A DNA stretch of 60,542 bases. It comes from Lachnospiraceae bacterium. Lineage in GTDB: Bacteria; Bacillota; Clostridia; Lachnospirales; Lachnospiraceae. The notes beneath the pieces are model-generated. The model had not been told where the DNA came from. It saw only the letters and a list, made by a program, of their open reading frames with translations, and made no database searches. Location: assembly GCA_022799355.1 (NCBI GenBank), contig JAAWOG010000015.1, positions 1 through 60,542 of the forward strand, given 5' to 3'. The first letter of the stretch is position 1; each line of letters starts with the position of its first letter. A program made the position numbers and the translations under genes. Of the stretch, positions 24,539-33,496 are shown piece after piece.

Positions 24539-27213
24539 AACTGTGCCAGTCTTTCCTGCACCTTCGCCATCATCTGGGTATATTTCTCCTGCTTCGCCTT
24601 CTCCTCCGCAATCTTAGCCTCCGGCGCCTTTGCCAGGAATTTCTCGTTCTTCAGCATGCCGTTCACTCTGGCAAGTTCGCCCTGAAGGCGCTTTTCTTCC
24701 TTCTGAAGCCTTTCCTTCTCCTGTTTTAAATCCACCAGTTCCGCAAAAGGCATATAGAGCACCGCTCCCGGGATCACCACCGATACCGCGTCTTCCGCAA
24801 TACCGTTTTTATCCCCCTGTATCATCACCTCGGAAGCCGAAGCGAGTGAAGCAAAGAACAGTTTTCCCTCCTCAAACGCCGCCCGGACATCCTCATTTTC
24901 CGTCACTACATAGACCGCAGCTTTTCGGGAGGGCGCCACATTCATCGAAGTCCTCACATTGCGGATGCCGCGCACCGCCTCCTTGATCGTCTCAATGGCG
25001 CTCTCTTCCACCGCAAAATTCCTCTCCTCCCGATAGACCGGCCAGCTTGAAACCATGATCGACTCCTCCTCGGACTGCAGGGAGCAGAAGATCTCCTCCG
25101 TAACAAACGGCATATAGGGATGCAGAAGCTTTAACGCATCGATCAGCACATTTTTCAGCGTCCAGAGCGCCGCCCTCTGGCTTGTCTCATCATCCGTATT
25201 ATAAAGACGGGGTTTCACCATCTCGATATACCAGTCACAGAACTCATCCCAGATAAAATCATACACCTTCTGTACCGCAATGCCGAGTTCAAAGCCGTCC
25301 ATATTTTCGGTCACTTCTTTTGTCAGGCGGTTCAATCTGGAAATAATCCATTTATCCACAGGCTCAAGCGCCTCCGGCTCCGTGATCTCCTTGCCTTTTT
25401 CCGTAAAGGAGGCCATATTCATCATGATAAACCGGGAAGCATTCCATACTTTATTCGCGAAATTGCGCGCCGCCTCCACTCTCTCATAATAGAAACGCAT
25501 ATCATTTCCCGGTGCGTTTCCGGTCATCAGCATCAGCCGCAGCGCATCCGCGCCGTACTGATCGATGATCTCCAGAGGATCAATGCCGTTGCCCAGAGAC
25601 TTGGACATCTTTCTTCCCTGGGAATCCCGCACCAGCCCGTGGAACAATACGGTATGGAAAGGACGCTCTCCCATCTGCTCATATCCCGAAAAGATCATAC
25701 GGATCACCCAGAAAAAGATGATATCATAGCCTGTCACCAGCACATCCGTGGGATAGAAGTATTTCAGATCCTCCGTCATCTCCGGCCAGCCAAGTGTGGA
25801 GAAAGGCCACAAAGCCGAAGAAAACCAGGTATCCAGCACATCCTCATCCTGTCTCAGGTGCTCACAGCCGCACTTCGGACACGCCTTAGGCGCCTGCCTT
25901 GCCACAATCACCTCGCCGCACTCATCGCAGTAGTAAGCCGGAATCCTGTGCCCCCACCAGAGCTGGCGGCTGATGCACCAGTCACGGATATTGTCCGTCC
26001 AGTTATAATAGATCTTCTCCATTCTCTCAGGGATCAGCTTTACTTCCCCGTTTTTCACAGCTTCCACCGCCGGCCTGATCAACTCGTCCATCCTGACAAA
26101 CCACTGTTCCTTCACAAGAGGTTCTATGGTCGTATTACAGCGGTCATGGGTTCCCACATTGTGGGTATAGTCTTCCGTTTTTCCTAAAAGCCCTTCCTTC
26201 TCCAGTTCCTCAAGGATCTGTTTTCTCGCCTCATAACGGTCAAGCCCCGCGTATCTGCCGCCGTTTTCATTGATCGTAGCGTCATCGTTCATGATGGTTA
26301 CAACAGGAAGATGATGGCGCCTGCCCACCTCGAAGTCGTTAGGATCGTGTCCCGGCGTGATCTTTACGACGCCTGTCCCAAACTCCATATCCACATAGTC
26401 GTCCTCCACGATCGGGATCACTTTATTTACAATAGGAAGCAGTACCTTTCTGCCCTTTAAATGGGCATAGCGCTCATCGTTCGGATTGATTGCCACCGCC
26501 GTATCCCCCAGCATGGTCTCCGGACGGGTTGTCGCAAACTCCAGAAACTCCGTTTCACTGGGTGTTCCGTCCTCCTTAGCCAGCGGATACTTAATATGCC
26601 ACAGATGTCCCGCCTGCTCCTCATACTCCACCTCCGCATCGGAAATGGAAGTATTGCAGACAGGGCACCAGTTAATGATCTTTGCCCCTTTATAGATCCA
26701 GCCTTTTTCATGCATCTTGCAGAACACTTCGGTCACAGCCTTATTACAGCCTTCATCCATTGTAAAGCGCTCTCTGTCCCAGTCACAGGAGGAACCCATT
26801 TTTTTAAGCTGTTCGACAATCCTGCCGCCGTACTCTCTTCTCCAGTCCCAGGCACGCTCAAGAAACTTCTCCCTGCCCAGATCATGTTTATCAATCCCCT
26901 CTTTTTTCAGGGCCTCTATAATTTTTACTTCCGTGGAAATGCTGGCATGGTCCGTCCCCGGCTGCCAGAGCGCGTTGTAGCCCTGCATCCTCTTATAACG
27001 GATCAGAATATCCTGCATCGTATTATCAAACGCATGTCCCATATGGAGCTGCCCCGTGATATTGGGGGGCGGGATCACAATCGTGAAAGGTTTCTTTGTT
27101 TTATCCGCCTCCGCATGGAAATATTTTTTTTCCAGCCATCGTGCGTAGATCCTGTCCTCAATGCCCTTGGGATCATAGGTCTTTGCCAGCTCTTTCCCTG
27201 CTGTCCTGCTCAT
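24535..27213 (-). CDS. valS: Valyl-tRNA synthetase
   Basis: An 892-residue class I aminoacyl-tRNA synthetase that charges tRNA-Val and edits misactivated threonine. The HIGH motif is in PPPNITGQLHMGHAF and the KMSKS motif in GRKMSKSLGNG; a C-terminal coiled coil (LKQEKERLQKEEKRL) is the usual tRNA-binding arm. ATG 27213, with GAGGAGG upstream, is chosen; the frame is open to 27348 but that part is the untranslated leader. Transcription starts from the promoter at 27344-27373 and passes an attenuator-like hairpin. Confidence 0.95.
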   Translation of the reverse strand: MSRTAGKELAKTYDPKGIEDRIYARWLEKKYFHAEADKTKKPFTIVIPPPNITGQLHMGHAFDNTMQDILIRYKRMQGYNALWQPGTDHASISTEVKIIEALKKEGIDKHDLGREKFLERAWDWRREYGGRIVEQLKKMGSSCDWDRERFTMDEGCNKAVTEVFCKMHEKGWIYKGAKIINWCPVCNTSISDAEVEYEEQAGHLWHIKYPLAKEDGTPSETEFLEFATTRPETMLGDTAVAINPNDERYAHLKGRKVLLPIVNKVIPIVEDDYVDMEFGTGVVKITPGHDPNDFEVGRRHHLPVVTIMNDDATINENGGRYAGLDRYEARKQILEELEKEGLLGKTEDYTHNVGTHDRCNTTIEPLVKEQWFVRMDELIRPAVEAVKNGEVKLIPERMEKIYYNWTDNIRDWCISRQLWWGHRIPAYYCDECGEVIVARQAPKACPKCGCEHLRQDEDVLDTWFSSALWPFSTLGWPEMTEDLKYFYPTDVLVTGYDIIFFWVIRMIFSGYEQMGERPFHTVLFHGLVRDSQGRKMSKSLGNGIDPLEIIDQYGADALRLMLMTGNAPGNDMRFYYERVEAARNFANKVWNASRFIMMNMASFTEKGKEITEPEALEPVDKWIISRLNRLTKEVTENMDGFELGIAVQKVYDFIWDEFCDWYIEMVKPRLYNTDDETSQRAALWTLKNVLIDALKLLHPYMPFVTEEIFCSLQSEEESIMVSSWPVYREERNFAVEESAIETIKEAVRGIRNVRTSMNVAPSRKAAVYVVTENEDVRAAFEEGKLFFASLASASEVMIQGDKNGIAEDAVSVVIPGAVLYMPFAELVDLKQEKERLQKEEKRLQGELARVNGMLKNEKFLAKAPEAKIAEEKAKQEKYTQMMAKVQERLAQL

Positions 27214-27258
27214 ACTGTTTTCCTCCTCATATCGGGTTTGGAAGGGTGAAAGTAACGT

Positions 27259-27302
27259 AAAAAATATGCAAAAGCCCCTTGCCGTGTCGTCGGCAAAGGG
27301 CT
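27259..27302 (-). promoter_or_regulatory. Attenuator-like hairpin in the valS leader
   Basis: On the minus strand AGCCC-T-TTGCCG pairs with CGGCAAGGGGCT around a six-base loop (27273-27302), followed by TTTT and, seven bases later, a second T run (27259-27264). About 10 bases upstream AAGGTGATAGCGCA resembles a T-box sequence, but the transcript begins only some 20 bases earlier, so the specifier stem of a T-box riboswitch cannot be present. Confidence 0.55.
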
Positions 27303-27343
27303 CAAACTGCGCTATCACCTTTGTCCTCTTTTTCCTAAAGAGA

Positions 27344-27373
27344 ATCATAGTGGATATTGGCCTGATTTGTCAA
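27344..27373 (-). promoter_or_regulatory. Promoter of valS
   Basis: Minus strand: perfect TTGACA (27368-27373), 18-bp spacer, TATGAT (27344-27349). It sits directly after the htrA stop codon (27380) and starts a leader of about 125 bases. Confidence 0.85.
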
Positions 27374-27379
27374 GTGTTA

Positions 27380-28864
27380 TCAATCATTAAAAAACGGAAA
27401 GAAGCCGCCAAAAGGATTTTGACCATCAGGCAGTACATATTCGGTTCCTGAGTTGGAATCCGTCCCGGGTGTCTGGTTCTCCTGTGTTGTGATCCCGGCT
27501 TCCTCGGCGCTGTACAACGTCACGTCAAAATTCCGGTCCTCATAGCCCGCATCGGTTCTGACCTTCACGGTAAAGCTGACCGTTTCGCCGGCTTTATAAT
27601 AGGAGAGATATTCTATCAGTTCCTCCCTTGTACGAACGGATTTTCCATTGATCGCCGTGACCACCATGCCTCTTTGCAAGCCCGCCCTCTCCGCAGGAGA
27701 GCCTTCCGTCACGCTGCTGATATGGGCGCCCAGCGGGATATCGTAAGCCTCGTTGATCTCCGACGTTACATTGGAGACGCTGATGCCGAGGTATCCTCTT
27801 TCATTCTCCGCCAGCAGGGTCCTTGTCTCCTGCTGCATCATTCTCTCCATATCCTCTTTGATATCGGAAATCGGGATGGCATAGCCCATACCCTCCACAT
27901 ATTCGCCTGCGGACTTGGCGGAATTGATCCCCACCAGCTCTCCTTTCATATTAAACATGGCTCCGCCGCTGTTGCCGGGGTTGATTGCCGCATCGGTCTG
28001 GATATACCGGTTTTCACTGCCGAGTCCCTCCGTCTGTCCGTCTGCACCCTGGGTGGATACGCTGCGCCCCAGCGCGCTGACGATACCTGTGGTCACGGAC
28101 TGCCCATAGCCTAACGCGTTGCCGATTGCCACCACCTGTTCTCCCAGCTCCATGTCATTGGAATCTCCCAATGTCGCCACTTTGATATTGTCAAGCGTCT
28201 CCTGAGAGAGGCTTGCTATATCCACGGAAATCACCGCCAGATCCTTGCTGGAACTGTAATCTTTGATCTGTGCCTTTGCGATCTGCGCCTCGGAGATATC
28301 CCTGTCCTCCTCCTGATAGCTGAACAGCACGCTCAGTTCTTTATTACCGGAGACCACATGATAATTGGTAACAATCAGAAGTTCCTGATCCGTCCTGCCG
28401 ATGATAACGCCGGAGCCGGAGCCTTCGCTCTCCTGGGTAAAGGTTCCCCAGAGGCTTCTGATCTCCACCTCACCTTTATTCGTGATCGCCACAACGGAGG
28501 GCATACACATCTTCGAGATCTGTCCTACCGTCAGCCCGGATACCGCCGTTGCCGCCGCAGGCGTTACGGGCGCCGATTCCGTTGTCTCGGGAAGCGCCTC
28601 TTCCGATACCTGCTGCTCCTGCACCTTCTCCGCATTTTTATTGTTGTACTGCATCACGATACCGCTTCCTAACGCGCCGCCGGCAGTCCCCATCACAAGG
28701 GAGAGCACAAGGCAGATCGGAATAAGTCCTCTGCCGCTTTTTTTCTCTTTCTTTTTGGGTTCTCCCGGAATCGGTCCGTTTCCGTAAGGTTCCTGATGAA
28801 AATAAGTATAATTGTTTCCCGGATAACCGTTGTTTTCATTGTTCTGACCGTATTGATATTCCAT
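27380..28864 (-). CDS. HtrA/DegP-like serine protease with PDZ domain
   Basis: A 494-residue membrane-anchored protease for misfolded envelope proteins. An N-terminal cytoplasmic Gly/Asn/Tyr-rich tail and a membrane helix (about 47-70) precede the trypsin-like domain: His in VTNYHVV, Asp in SKDLAVISVD, Ser in NPGNSGGAMF. One PDZ domain follows (about 370-455, with AGLQRGMVVTAING). The tail after it is short and polar. GGAGAGG is the ribosome site. Confidence 0.92.
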   Translation of the reverse strand: MEYQYGQNNENNGYPGNNYTYFHQEPYGNGPIPGEPKKKEKKSGRGLIPICLVLSLVMGTAGGALGSGIVMQYNNKNAEKVQEQQVSEEALPETTESAPVTPAAATAVSGLTVGQISKMCMPSVVAITNKGEVEIRSLWGTFTQESEGSGSGVIIGRTDQELLIVTNYHVVSGNKELSVLFSYQEEDRDISEAQIAKAQIKDYSSSKDLAVISVDIASLSQETLDNIKVATLGDSNDMELGEQVVAIGNALGYGQSVTTGIVSALGRSVSTQGADGQTEGLGSENRYIQTDAAINPGNSGGAMFNMKGELVGINSAKSAGEYVEGMGYAIPISDIKEDMERMMQQETRTLLAENERGYLGISVSNVTSEINEAYDIPLGAHISSVTEGSPAERAGLQRGMVVTAINGKSVRTREELIEYLSYYKAGETVSFTVKVRTDAGYEDRNFDVTLYSAEEAGITTQENQTPGTDSNSGTEYVLPDGQNPFGGFFPFFND

Positions 28865-28950
28865 AACCGCCTCTCCTTTTTTTATTTTTTATACCGCCAT
28901 GCGCCCGGTTCGTAATCCTTCCCCGGCACACCGCCATTCTTTATCATTGA

Positions 28951-28991
28951 AAAAGCATCTGATACGAACCTTTTCCTCATCAGATGCTTTT
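28951..28991. terminator. Bidirectional terminator between htrA and the BMC pair
   Basis: AAAAGCATCTGAT (28951-28963) and ATCAGATGCTTTT (28979-28991) are perfect complements around a 15-base loop, with T tracts on both strands. It closes the BMC transcript upstream of htrA. Confidence 0.8.
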
Positions 28992-29068
28992 ATCTTATTC
29001 TCTATTTATGTTAAAATTGTGATACGATTGTGTTTATTTTGTGAAAAATAAAGGCTTTGCGGGTTCTT

Positions 29069-29389
29069 TTAACTCTCCGTTTTCTCAAACGCCGCTCTTG
29101 CAAACCTGCTGCTCTCACGATTTTCCAGCACTAACCTCTCCGCCTCCTCAGAGGGATTGGAAATAACAGCCGTCTTTATGATCTCACAGGGAGGATCTGT
29201 CTTTACCATCTCCACCGCCTCCGTCACAGCCGCCACATCGCCGCTGACAAATACCGTTGTATGACCGCCGCATTTTGTATGCCATGTCTGAAATTCCACT
29301 TCCGATGTCTTTACCATCCGATCCACCGCCAAAACGGCGTCAGCACTGCCAAGCACCTCCACCAGCCCAAGGGCTTTAAATACTTTCAT
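29069..29389 (-). CDS. BMC-domain shell protein (second of pair)
   Basis: A 106-residue single-BMC-domain protein of bacterial microcompartment shells. It begins with the fold's first strand (ALGLVEVLGSADAVLAVDRMVKTSEVEF) and has VFVSGDVAAVTEAVEMV in the usual helix position. The segment QTWHTKCGGHTTV replaces the common lysine loop (KIGSG) near the hexamer pore. It starts 58 bases after the first shell gene, with GGAGACGG upstream. No signature enzyme of a known microcompartment is within this window. Confidence 0.8.
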   Translation of the reverse strand: MKVFKALGLVEVLGSADAVLAVDRMVKTSEVEFQTWHTKCGGHTTVFVSGDVAAVTEAVEMVKTDPPCEIIKTAVISNPSEEAERLVLENRESSRFARAAFEKTES

Positions 29390-29447
29390 CTCTCCGTCTC
29401 CTTATCCTGTTTGCGCAGATGCCGGGGCATCCGCTGTCAAAAGCCGA

Positions 29448-29750
29448 TTATTTGTTGATCGTCATCCTGATCGCCAGCTCGGAATCCTCCGAAGGGGAGG
29501 CGATGATCGTATGAGAATACACTTCCGATTCCATCTCCTTCGCCGCAAGGAGCGCCGCTTCCATTGCCGCCCGCACATCCGAAACACTGCCCCGCATCTT
29601 AACGCAGGCGCCGCTCTTTAACCGGTTTCTCTCCACCCCCTGGATCTTCACCGCCGCAGCCTTCGCCGCCGCGTCCAGCGCCACAAAACAGGACAGATAG
29701 CTGTCCAGCTCAAATACGCCTATCGCCTGCCTTTCATATCCCTGTGCCAT
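29448..29750 (-). CDS. BMC-domain shell protein (first of pair)
   Basis: A 100-residue BMC protein: AIGVFELDSYLSCFVALDA, the lysine-rich loop KIQGVERNRLKSGACV and MRGSVSDVRAAMEAALLAA match the strand-helix order of the fold. It differs from its neighbour in pore-loop sequence, so the two could form mixed or separate hexamers. It is the first gene of a two-gene operon ending at the terminator 28951-28991. Cargo is unknown. Confidence 0.78.
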   Translation of the reverse strand: MAQGYERQAIGVFELDSYLSCFVALDAAAKAAAVKIQGVERNRLKSGACVKMRGSVSDVRAAMEAALLAAKEMESEVYSHTIIASPSEDSELAIRMTINK

Positions 29751-30083
29751 AAAGCCCTTACCCTTCTCTCCATATATGCCGTATTTTTAAAATATTGACT
29801 TCTTTCAGTATACATCATTTGAGAGAGTGTTGGAAGTATAAATTTTATTATTTCAAATCCATTATTTGCTTTTTTGCCGAAACGAATTTACATGCTCCGT
29901 TACTGCCAACCGAATTTCCACGAATTGTACCTTGAAATGAAAAACATACCCTGATAGGATAAAAGCAGTGATTATCCGCCGGGGTATTACATCATTCAAA
30001 AACGATACAAAATCCCCGGCATACCGCCTCAGTGGATGCCGCCGCAGGCTAACCTGATATTTTATTTTATGAAAGGAACCCTT
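29751..30083. other. Intergenic region before the BMC pair and the GNAT gene
   Basis: The two transcripts diverge from here. TATACT on the minus strand near 29806 could be the BMC -10 box, with a poor -35. GCCGGGG and CCCCGGC form a 7-bp inverted repeat about 30 bases apart (about 29977-30020) upstream of the acetyltransferase. No gene is seen. Confidence 0.35.
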
Positions 30084-30548
30084 ATGAACCCCATCAGAAA
30101 ATCAACCCTCCGGGATATATCAAGAATAGCCGAAATCCTGATCTTTACCAAAAGAATGAACTATCGGTTCATTTTTCAGGACGACAACGTCTCCTTCGGC
30201 GAAATGCAGGTCCTGCCGCTGGCTCAGGAATATTTTGATGAGCCCCGGAAACTGGAACAAATCTGGGTATATGACGACGCCTTTGTCAAGGGCATGATCC
30301 ATATAGAAAATTCCCGGATCTGCGAACTGTACGTGGACTGCTTTTTTCAGAACGAGGGCATCGGTTCAAAGCTGCTGGACTTCGCAATTGAAAAATTTGA
30401 TGTGACTTATTTATATGTACTGGAAAAAAATGAAAGCGCCATACGGTTTTACCGCTCTCATGGCTTTGAGGTGACCAGGGAACGCGCTCCGGAGCCGGGA
30501 ACGGCGGAATTTGTTGTGAAGATGGAACGTAAGCCGGCGGATAAATAA
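30084..30548 (+). CDS. GNAT family N-acetyltransferase
   Basis: A 154-residue acetyl-CoA-dependent acetyltransferase of unknown substrate. The acetyl-CoA loop is seen as CELYVDCFFQNEGIGSKLL (the R/Q-x-x-G-x-G/A type, here QNEGIG), and LYVLEKNESAIRFYRSHGFEV is the typical C-terminal part. ATG 30084 has GAAAGGA upstream; the frame before it has no ribosome site. It is a single-gene unit ending at a terminator. Confidence 0.85.
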   Translation: MNPIRKSTLRDISRIAEILIFTKRMNYRFIFQDDNVSFGEMQVLPLAQEYFDEPRKLEQIWVYDDAFVKGMIHIENSRICELYVDCFFQNEGIGSKLLDFAIEKFDVTYLYVLEKNESAIRFYRSHGFEVTRERAPEPGTAEFVVKMERKPADK

Positions 30549-30551
30549 AGA

Positions 30552-30600
30552 AAAAGAGAGGAACAGACGAATATGATATGCCGCCTGTTCCTTTTCTTCT
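30552..30600. terminator. Terminator between the GNAT and amylase genes
   Basis: AGAGGAACAG and CTGTTCCTTTT flank an 18-base partly paired loop, with A-rich and T-rich tails that suit termination in both directions. The two genes converge here. Confidence 0.75.
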
Positions 30601-30626
30601 TTTTATCCGAAAATCCGCCGTTTCTT

Positions 30627-31949
30627 TTATTTCTCCATCTTCCAGAACGCCGCGCTGTAAGGAGGCAGTTCGCTTCCGCCGCCAAAATCATGCAGCCGGC
30701 CTGTGAGCAGATCCACCGCCTGGCCGCAGCCCGCATCAAAGTGTGCCGTATAGCTCTCCCCGTCCGCGTTGACAGCCACAAGCACTCTCTCGTTTTCCGA
30801 CTTTCTCTCAAAAATACACTGCTTATTGGTCAGGACTACGGAACGGAACGCTCCATAGTTAAGCGCCTCCGAGTTCTTCTTCGCTTCCGCCATCTTTGCG
30901 ATCTGATCCGTCAGCTCATTCCACACGGGTTCATCAAAACAGGCTCTGAGCGCAGGATCGCCTTCGCTCTTGTTCGCCTTTGCCCCCCATTCGCTTCCAT
31001 AGTACACACAGGGAATCCCCGGCATACCGAACATCAGTGCATAGATCAGCGGCAGGTGCTTCTCATTGCCCAGAATACTTGCCACCCTTGTCACATCATG
31101 GTTATCCACAAAGGACAGCATATGCTTCCCTTTATATAATGTCCAGTTTTCCGGTCCGAACTGGCGCATCAGGGAATGATTGATTTCAAACAGGTTCATA
31201 CTATTAAAACTGGAATGAAGCCCTTTATAGCATTCGTAGTTCGTAGCGGAATGCAGCATGCCGTCGTTCACCATCTGATTATAATCCCCGTGAAGCATTT
31301 CTCCCAGCAGATAAAAATCCTGTTTTTTACCGTCGCAGAACTGACGCAGCCGCCTTACGAAATTATGGTCGAGGCAGTATGCCACATCCAGCCTGAGCCC
31401 GTCGATGTCAAAGGTATCGATCCAGTAATTTACCGCGTCAAATATATGCCGTATCACCTCTTCGTTCTGAAGATTTAATTTTACAAGATCATAATTTCCT
31501 TCCCAGCCCTCGTACCAGAGCCCGTCATTATAGTTGGAATTTCCCTCAAGGCTGATATGGAACCAGTGCAGATAGGGAGAGTTCTCCCTGTTTCTCACCA
31601 CATCCTGAAACGCCCAGAAGCCCCTTCCCACATGGTTGAACACGCCGTCCAGCACCACTTTAATACCTGCTTTATGCAGTTTTTCACATATTTCCTGAAA
31701 ATCCTCATTGGTGCCAAGCCGTTTGTCGATCAGTTTATAATCCCTGGTATTGTAACCATGGGTGTCCGATTCAAAGACCGGCGAAAAATAGATTGCGTTT
31801 ATGCCCAGCTTTTCCATATGCGGAATCCACTCTTCCACTTTCCTGATCCGATTTGTCAGTATGCCGTCATTTTCAAACGGGGCGCCGCAAAACCCCAGCG
31901 GGTATATCTGATAAAATACACTTTCGTAATACCATTTTCTGTTTTCCAT
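30627..31949 (-). CDS. Alpha-amylase family (GH13) glycosidase
   Basis: A 440-residue cytoplasmic glycoside hydrolase acting on alpha-glucans or maltodextrins, close in layout to neopullulanase or cyclomaltodextrinase but without the N-terminal CBM34. Conserved regions: DGVFNHVG, nucleophile in GLRLDVA, acid/base in LLGEMLH, and FVDNHDVTR. No signal peptide. ATG 31949 is used, with GAGGAG upstream. It is a lone gene with no transporter beside it, in contrast to the GH43 and GH32 loci. Confidence 0.88.
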   Translation of the reverse strand: MENRKWYYESVFYQIYPLGFCGAPFENDGILTNRIRKVEEWIPHMEKLGINAIYFSPVFESDTHGYNTRDYKLIDKRLGTNEDFQEICEKLHKAGIKVVLDGVFNHVGRGFWAFQDVVRNRENSPYLHWFHISLEGNSNYNDGLWYEGWEGNYDLVKLNLQNEEVIRHIFDAVNYWIDTFDIDGLRLDVAYCLDHNFVRRLRQFCDGKKQDFYLLGEMLHGDYNQMVNDGMLHSATNYECYKGLHSSFNSMNLFEINHSLMRQFGPENWTLYKGKHMLSFVDNHDVTRVASILGNEKHLPLIYALMFGMPGIPCVYYGSEWGAKANKSEGDPALRACFDEPVWNELTDQIAKMAEAKKNSEALNYGAFRSVVLTNKQCIFERKSENERVLVAVNADGESYTAHFDAGCGQAVDLLTGRLHDFGGGSELPPYSAAFWKMEK

Positions 31950-31952
31950 CAA

Positions 31953-32632
31953 GCTCCTCTTTTCTTTGTGGCTGCCTATTATGGACAGTGAAACTTTTTA
32001 ACCGCTCCACCGCTCACTGCCACCTTCCATAATTTTATCACATTTTTCCGCTTTATACTATCTTAAAATTATCGGCCGATATCAATCATTTAATTTTTAT
32101 AGTTTTGGACAATTTAAAAACAACTGTTTTTTATTTATTTTCCGTTTTTACTCTCCTGTGCCTGCTCTTGTGTTAACATAAAACTTATCCACATCAAATT
32201 GACCAGATCAGTACCATTTTTCTTTTCCACAAAAAGTAATCCACATTTTTCCCTCTTTTTTTATGGAAAACATGTCATTTTTGACGCAGAACACCCTCTT
32301 TTCCACATATTTATCCACATATACACATCTGTCAGTTTCTTTTTCAAAAAAAATCACTCATGTCTTTTTCAAAAAAGCAAGTCTTTTTTTATATTTTTTT
32401 CGCCGGTTCTTTCTGACTAAAATCAAAATATAAATTATTTTTTCATACAATTTCGACACTATTTTTCACTCCCCTCTGGTACTGTTTTTTCATATGTGCT
32501 ACAATATCTTGTAGTTGTGCATTATTGACTGATTCGGTACCGTCCCTGATTTTCAAACCGGACAATATTATTTTTCTATTATTTACCGTATTGGTCAAAA
32601 ATAAAATTTTAGAAACGAGGGAAGCATATTAT
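31953..32632. other. Long AT-rich intergenic region with DnaA-box-like sites
   Basis: About 680 bases without a gene. It contains the DnaA-box-like cluster (32185-32319), two direct repeats of TCTTTTTCAAAAAA about 22 bases apart, a TGTCGAA Spo0A-box-like sequence on the minus strand (32452-32458), and TACAAT (32500-32505) before the nfo gene. Confidence 0.6.
32185..32319 (+). promoter_or_regulatory. Cluster of five DnaA-box-like sequences
   Basis: Exact TTATCCACA occurs at 32185-32193 and 32311-32319. One-mismatch versions are at 32223-32231 (TTTTCCACA), 32237-32245 (TAATCCACA) and 32299-32307 (TTTTCCACA). All five point the same way within 135 bases of AT-rich DNA. The match to the DnaA consensus is directly seen; binding is inferred. 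Confidence 0.6.
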
Positions 32633-33496
32633 ATGTTATTATTAGGTTCACACGTTGGAATGAGTGGGAAGGAAATGTTTTTGGGCTCCGTAAAAGAAGC
32701 CCTGTCCTATCATGCCAACACCTTTATGGTCTATACCGGCGCACCCCAGAATACCCGGAGAAAAGAACTCTCTGAACTGAGGATTCCGGAAGCGCAGGAG
32801 ATGATGAAAGAAGCCGGCATAACGCAGTTCATCGTCCACGCGCCTTATATCATCAATCTTGCCAACGCAGTCAATCCCTCCACGTTTGAACTTGCCGTGG
32901 AATTTCTGGAAAAGGAAATCACAAGAAGTGCAGGCATGGGAAGCCATATTCTGGTACTGCATCCGGGCTCCCATGTGGGAGAAGGAAAAGAAATCGGTAT
33001 CCGAAAGATCACGGAGGGCTTAAACCGGATCCTGACCGCCGATACACCCCTCTGCATTGCACTGGAAACCATGGCGGGAAAAGGTTCCGAAATAGGGAGT
33101 AGTTTTGAAGATCTGGCGGAAATCTATGAAAAAACCATTCACTCGGAAAAATTAAAGGTTTGCATGGATACCTGCCATATGCACGACGCAGGTTATGATG
33201 TGATACATAATTTTGACGGGATTTTGACAGAGTTTGATAAACTGCTTGGCATATCCCAGATTGCAGCCGTTCATTTGAATGACAGCAAAAACCCTCAGGG
33301 TGCCCGCAAAGACAGACATGCCAATCTGGGAGACGGGTACATCGGATTTGAGGCGCTCTCCTATGTAGCCCACCATCCCGCCCTGGCAGACATCCCCAAG
33401 ATTCTGGAGACGCCCTATATTCCGCTGGCGGATAATCCCGATAAAAAAGTGCCGCCTTATAAGGAAGAAATTGCAAGACTGCGGGATGCCGGTTAA
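32633..33496 (+). CDS. nfo: Deoxyribonuclease IV (AP endonuclease)
   Basis: A 287-residue zinc-dependent AP endonuclease of the EndoIV family for base-excision repair. It opens [16 protein letters not shown], and the metal ligands are visible in [61 protein letters not shown] and ETPY. ATG 32633 is taken, with GAGGGAAG upstream; the frame before it is AT-rich leader. It meets the helicase gene tail to tail, the stop codons sharing TTAA. Confidence 0.94.
   Translation: MLLLGSHVGMSGKEMFLGSVKEALSYHANTFMVYTGAPQNTRRKELSELRIPEAQEMMKEAGITQFIVHAPYIINLANAVNPSTFELAVEFLEKEITRSAGMGSHILVLHPGSHVGEGKEIGIRKITEGLNRILTADTPLCIALETMAGKGSEIGSSFEDLAEIYEKTIHSEKLKVCMDTCHMHDAGYDVIHNFDGILTEFDKLLGISQIAAVHLNDSKNPQGARKDRHANLGDGYIGFEALSYVAHHPALADIPKILETPYIPLADNPDKKVPPYKEEIARLRDAG

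Noticed and set aside
26461-27249. 262-codon plus-strand open frame
   Set aside because: It is antisense to the conserved catalytic region of valS.
27302-27326. Complete T-box riboswitch before valS
   Set aside because: The T-box-like sequence has four mismatches and the promoter leaves no space for the specifier stem.
31953-32632. Chromosomal replication origin
   Set aside because: DnaA-box-like sites are present, but dnaA, dnaN, rpmH and recF are not nearby.
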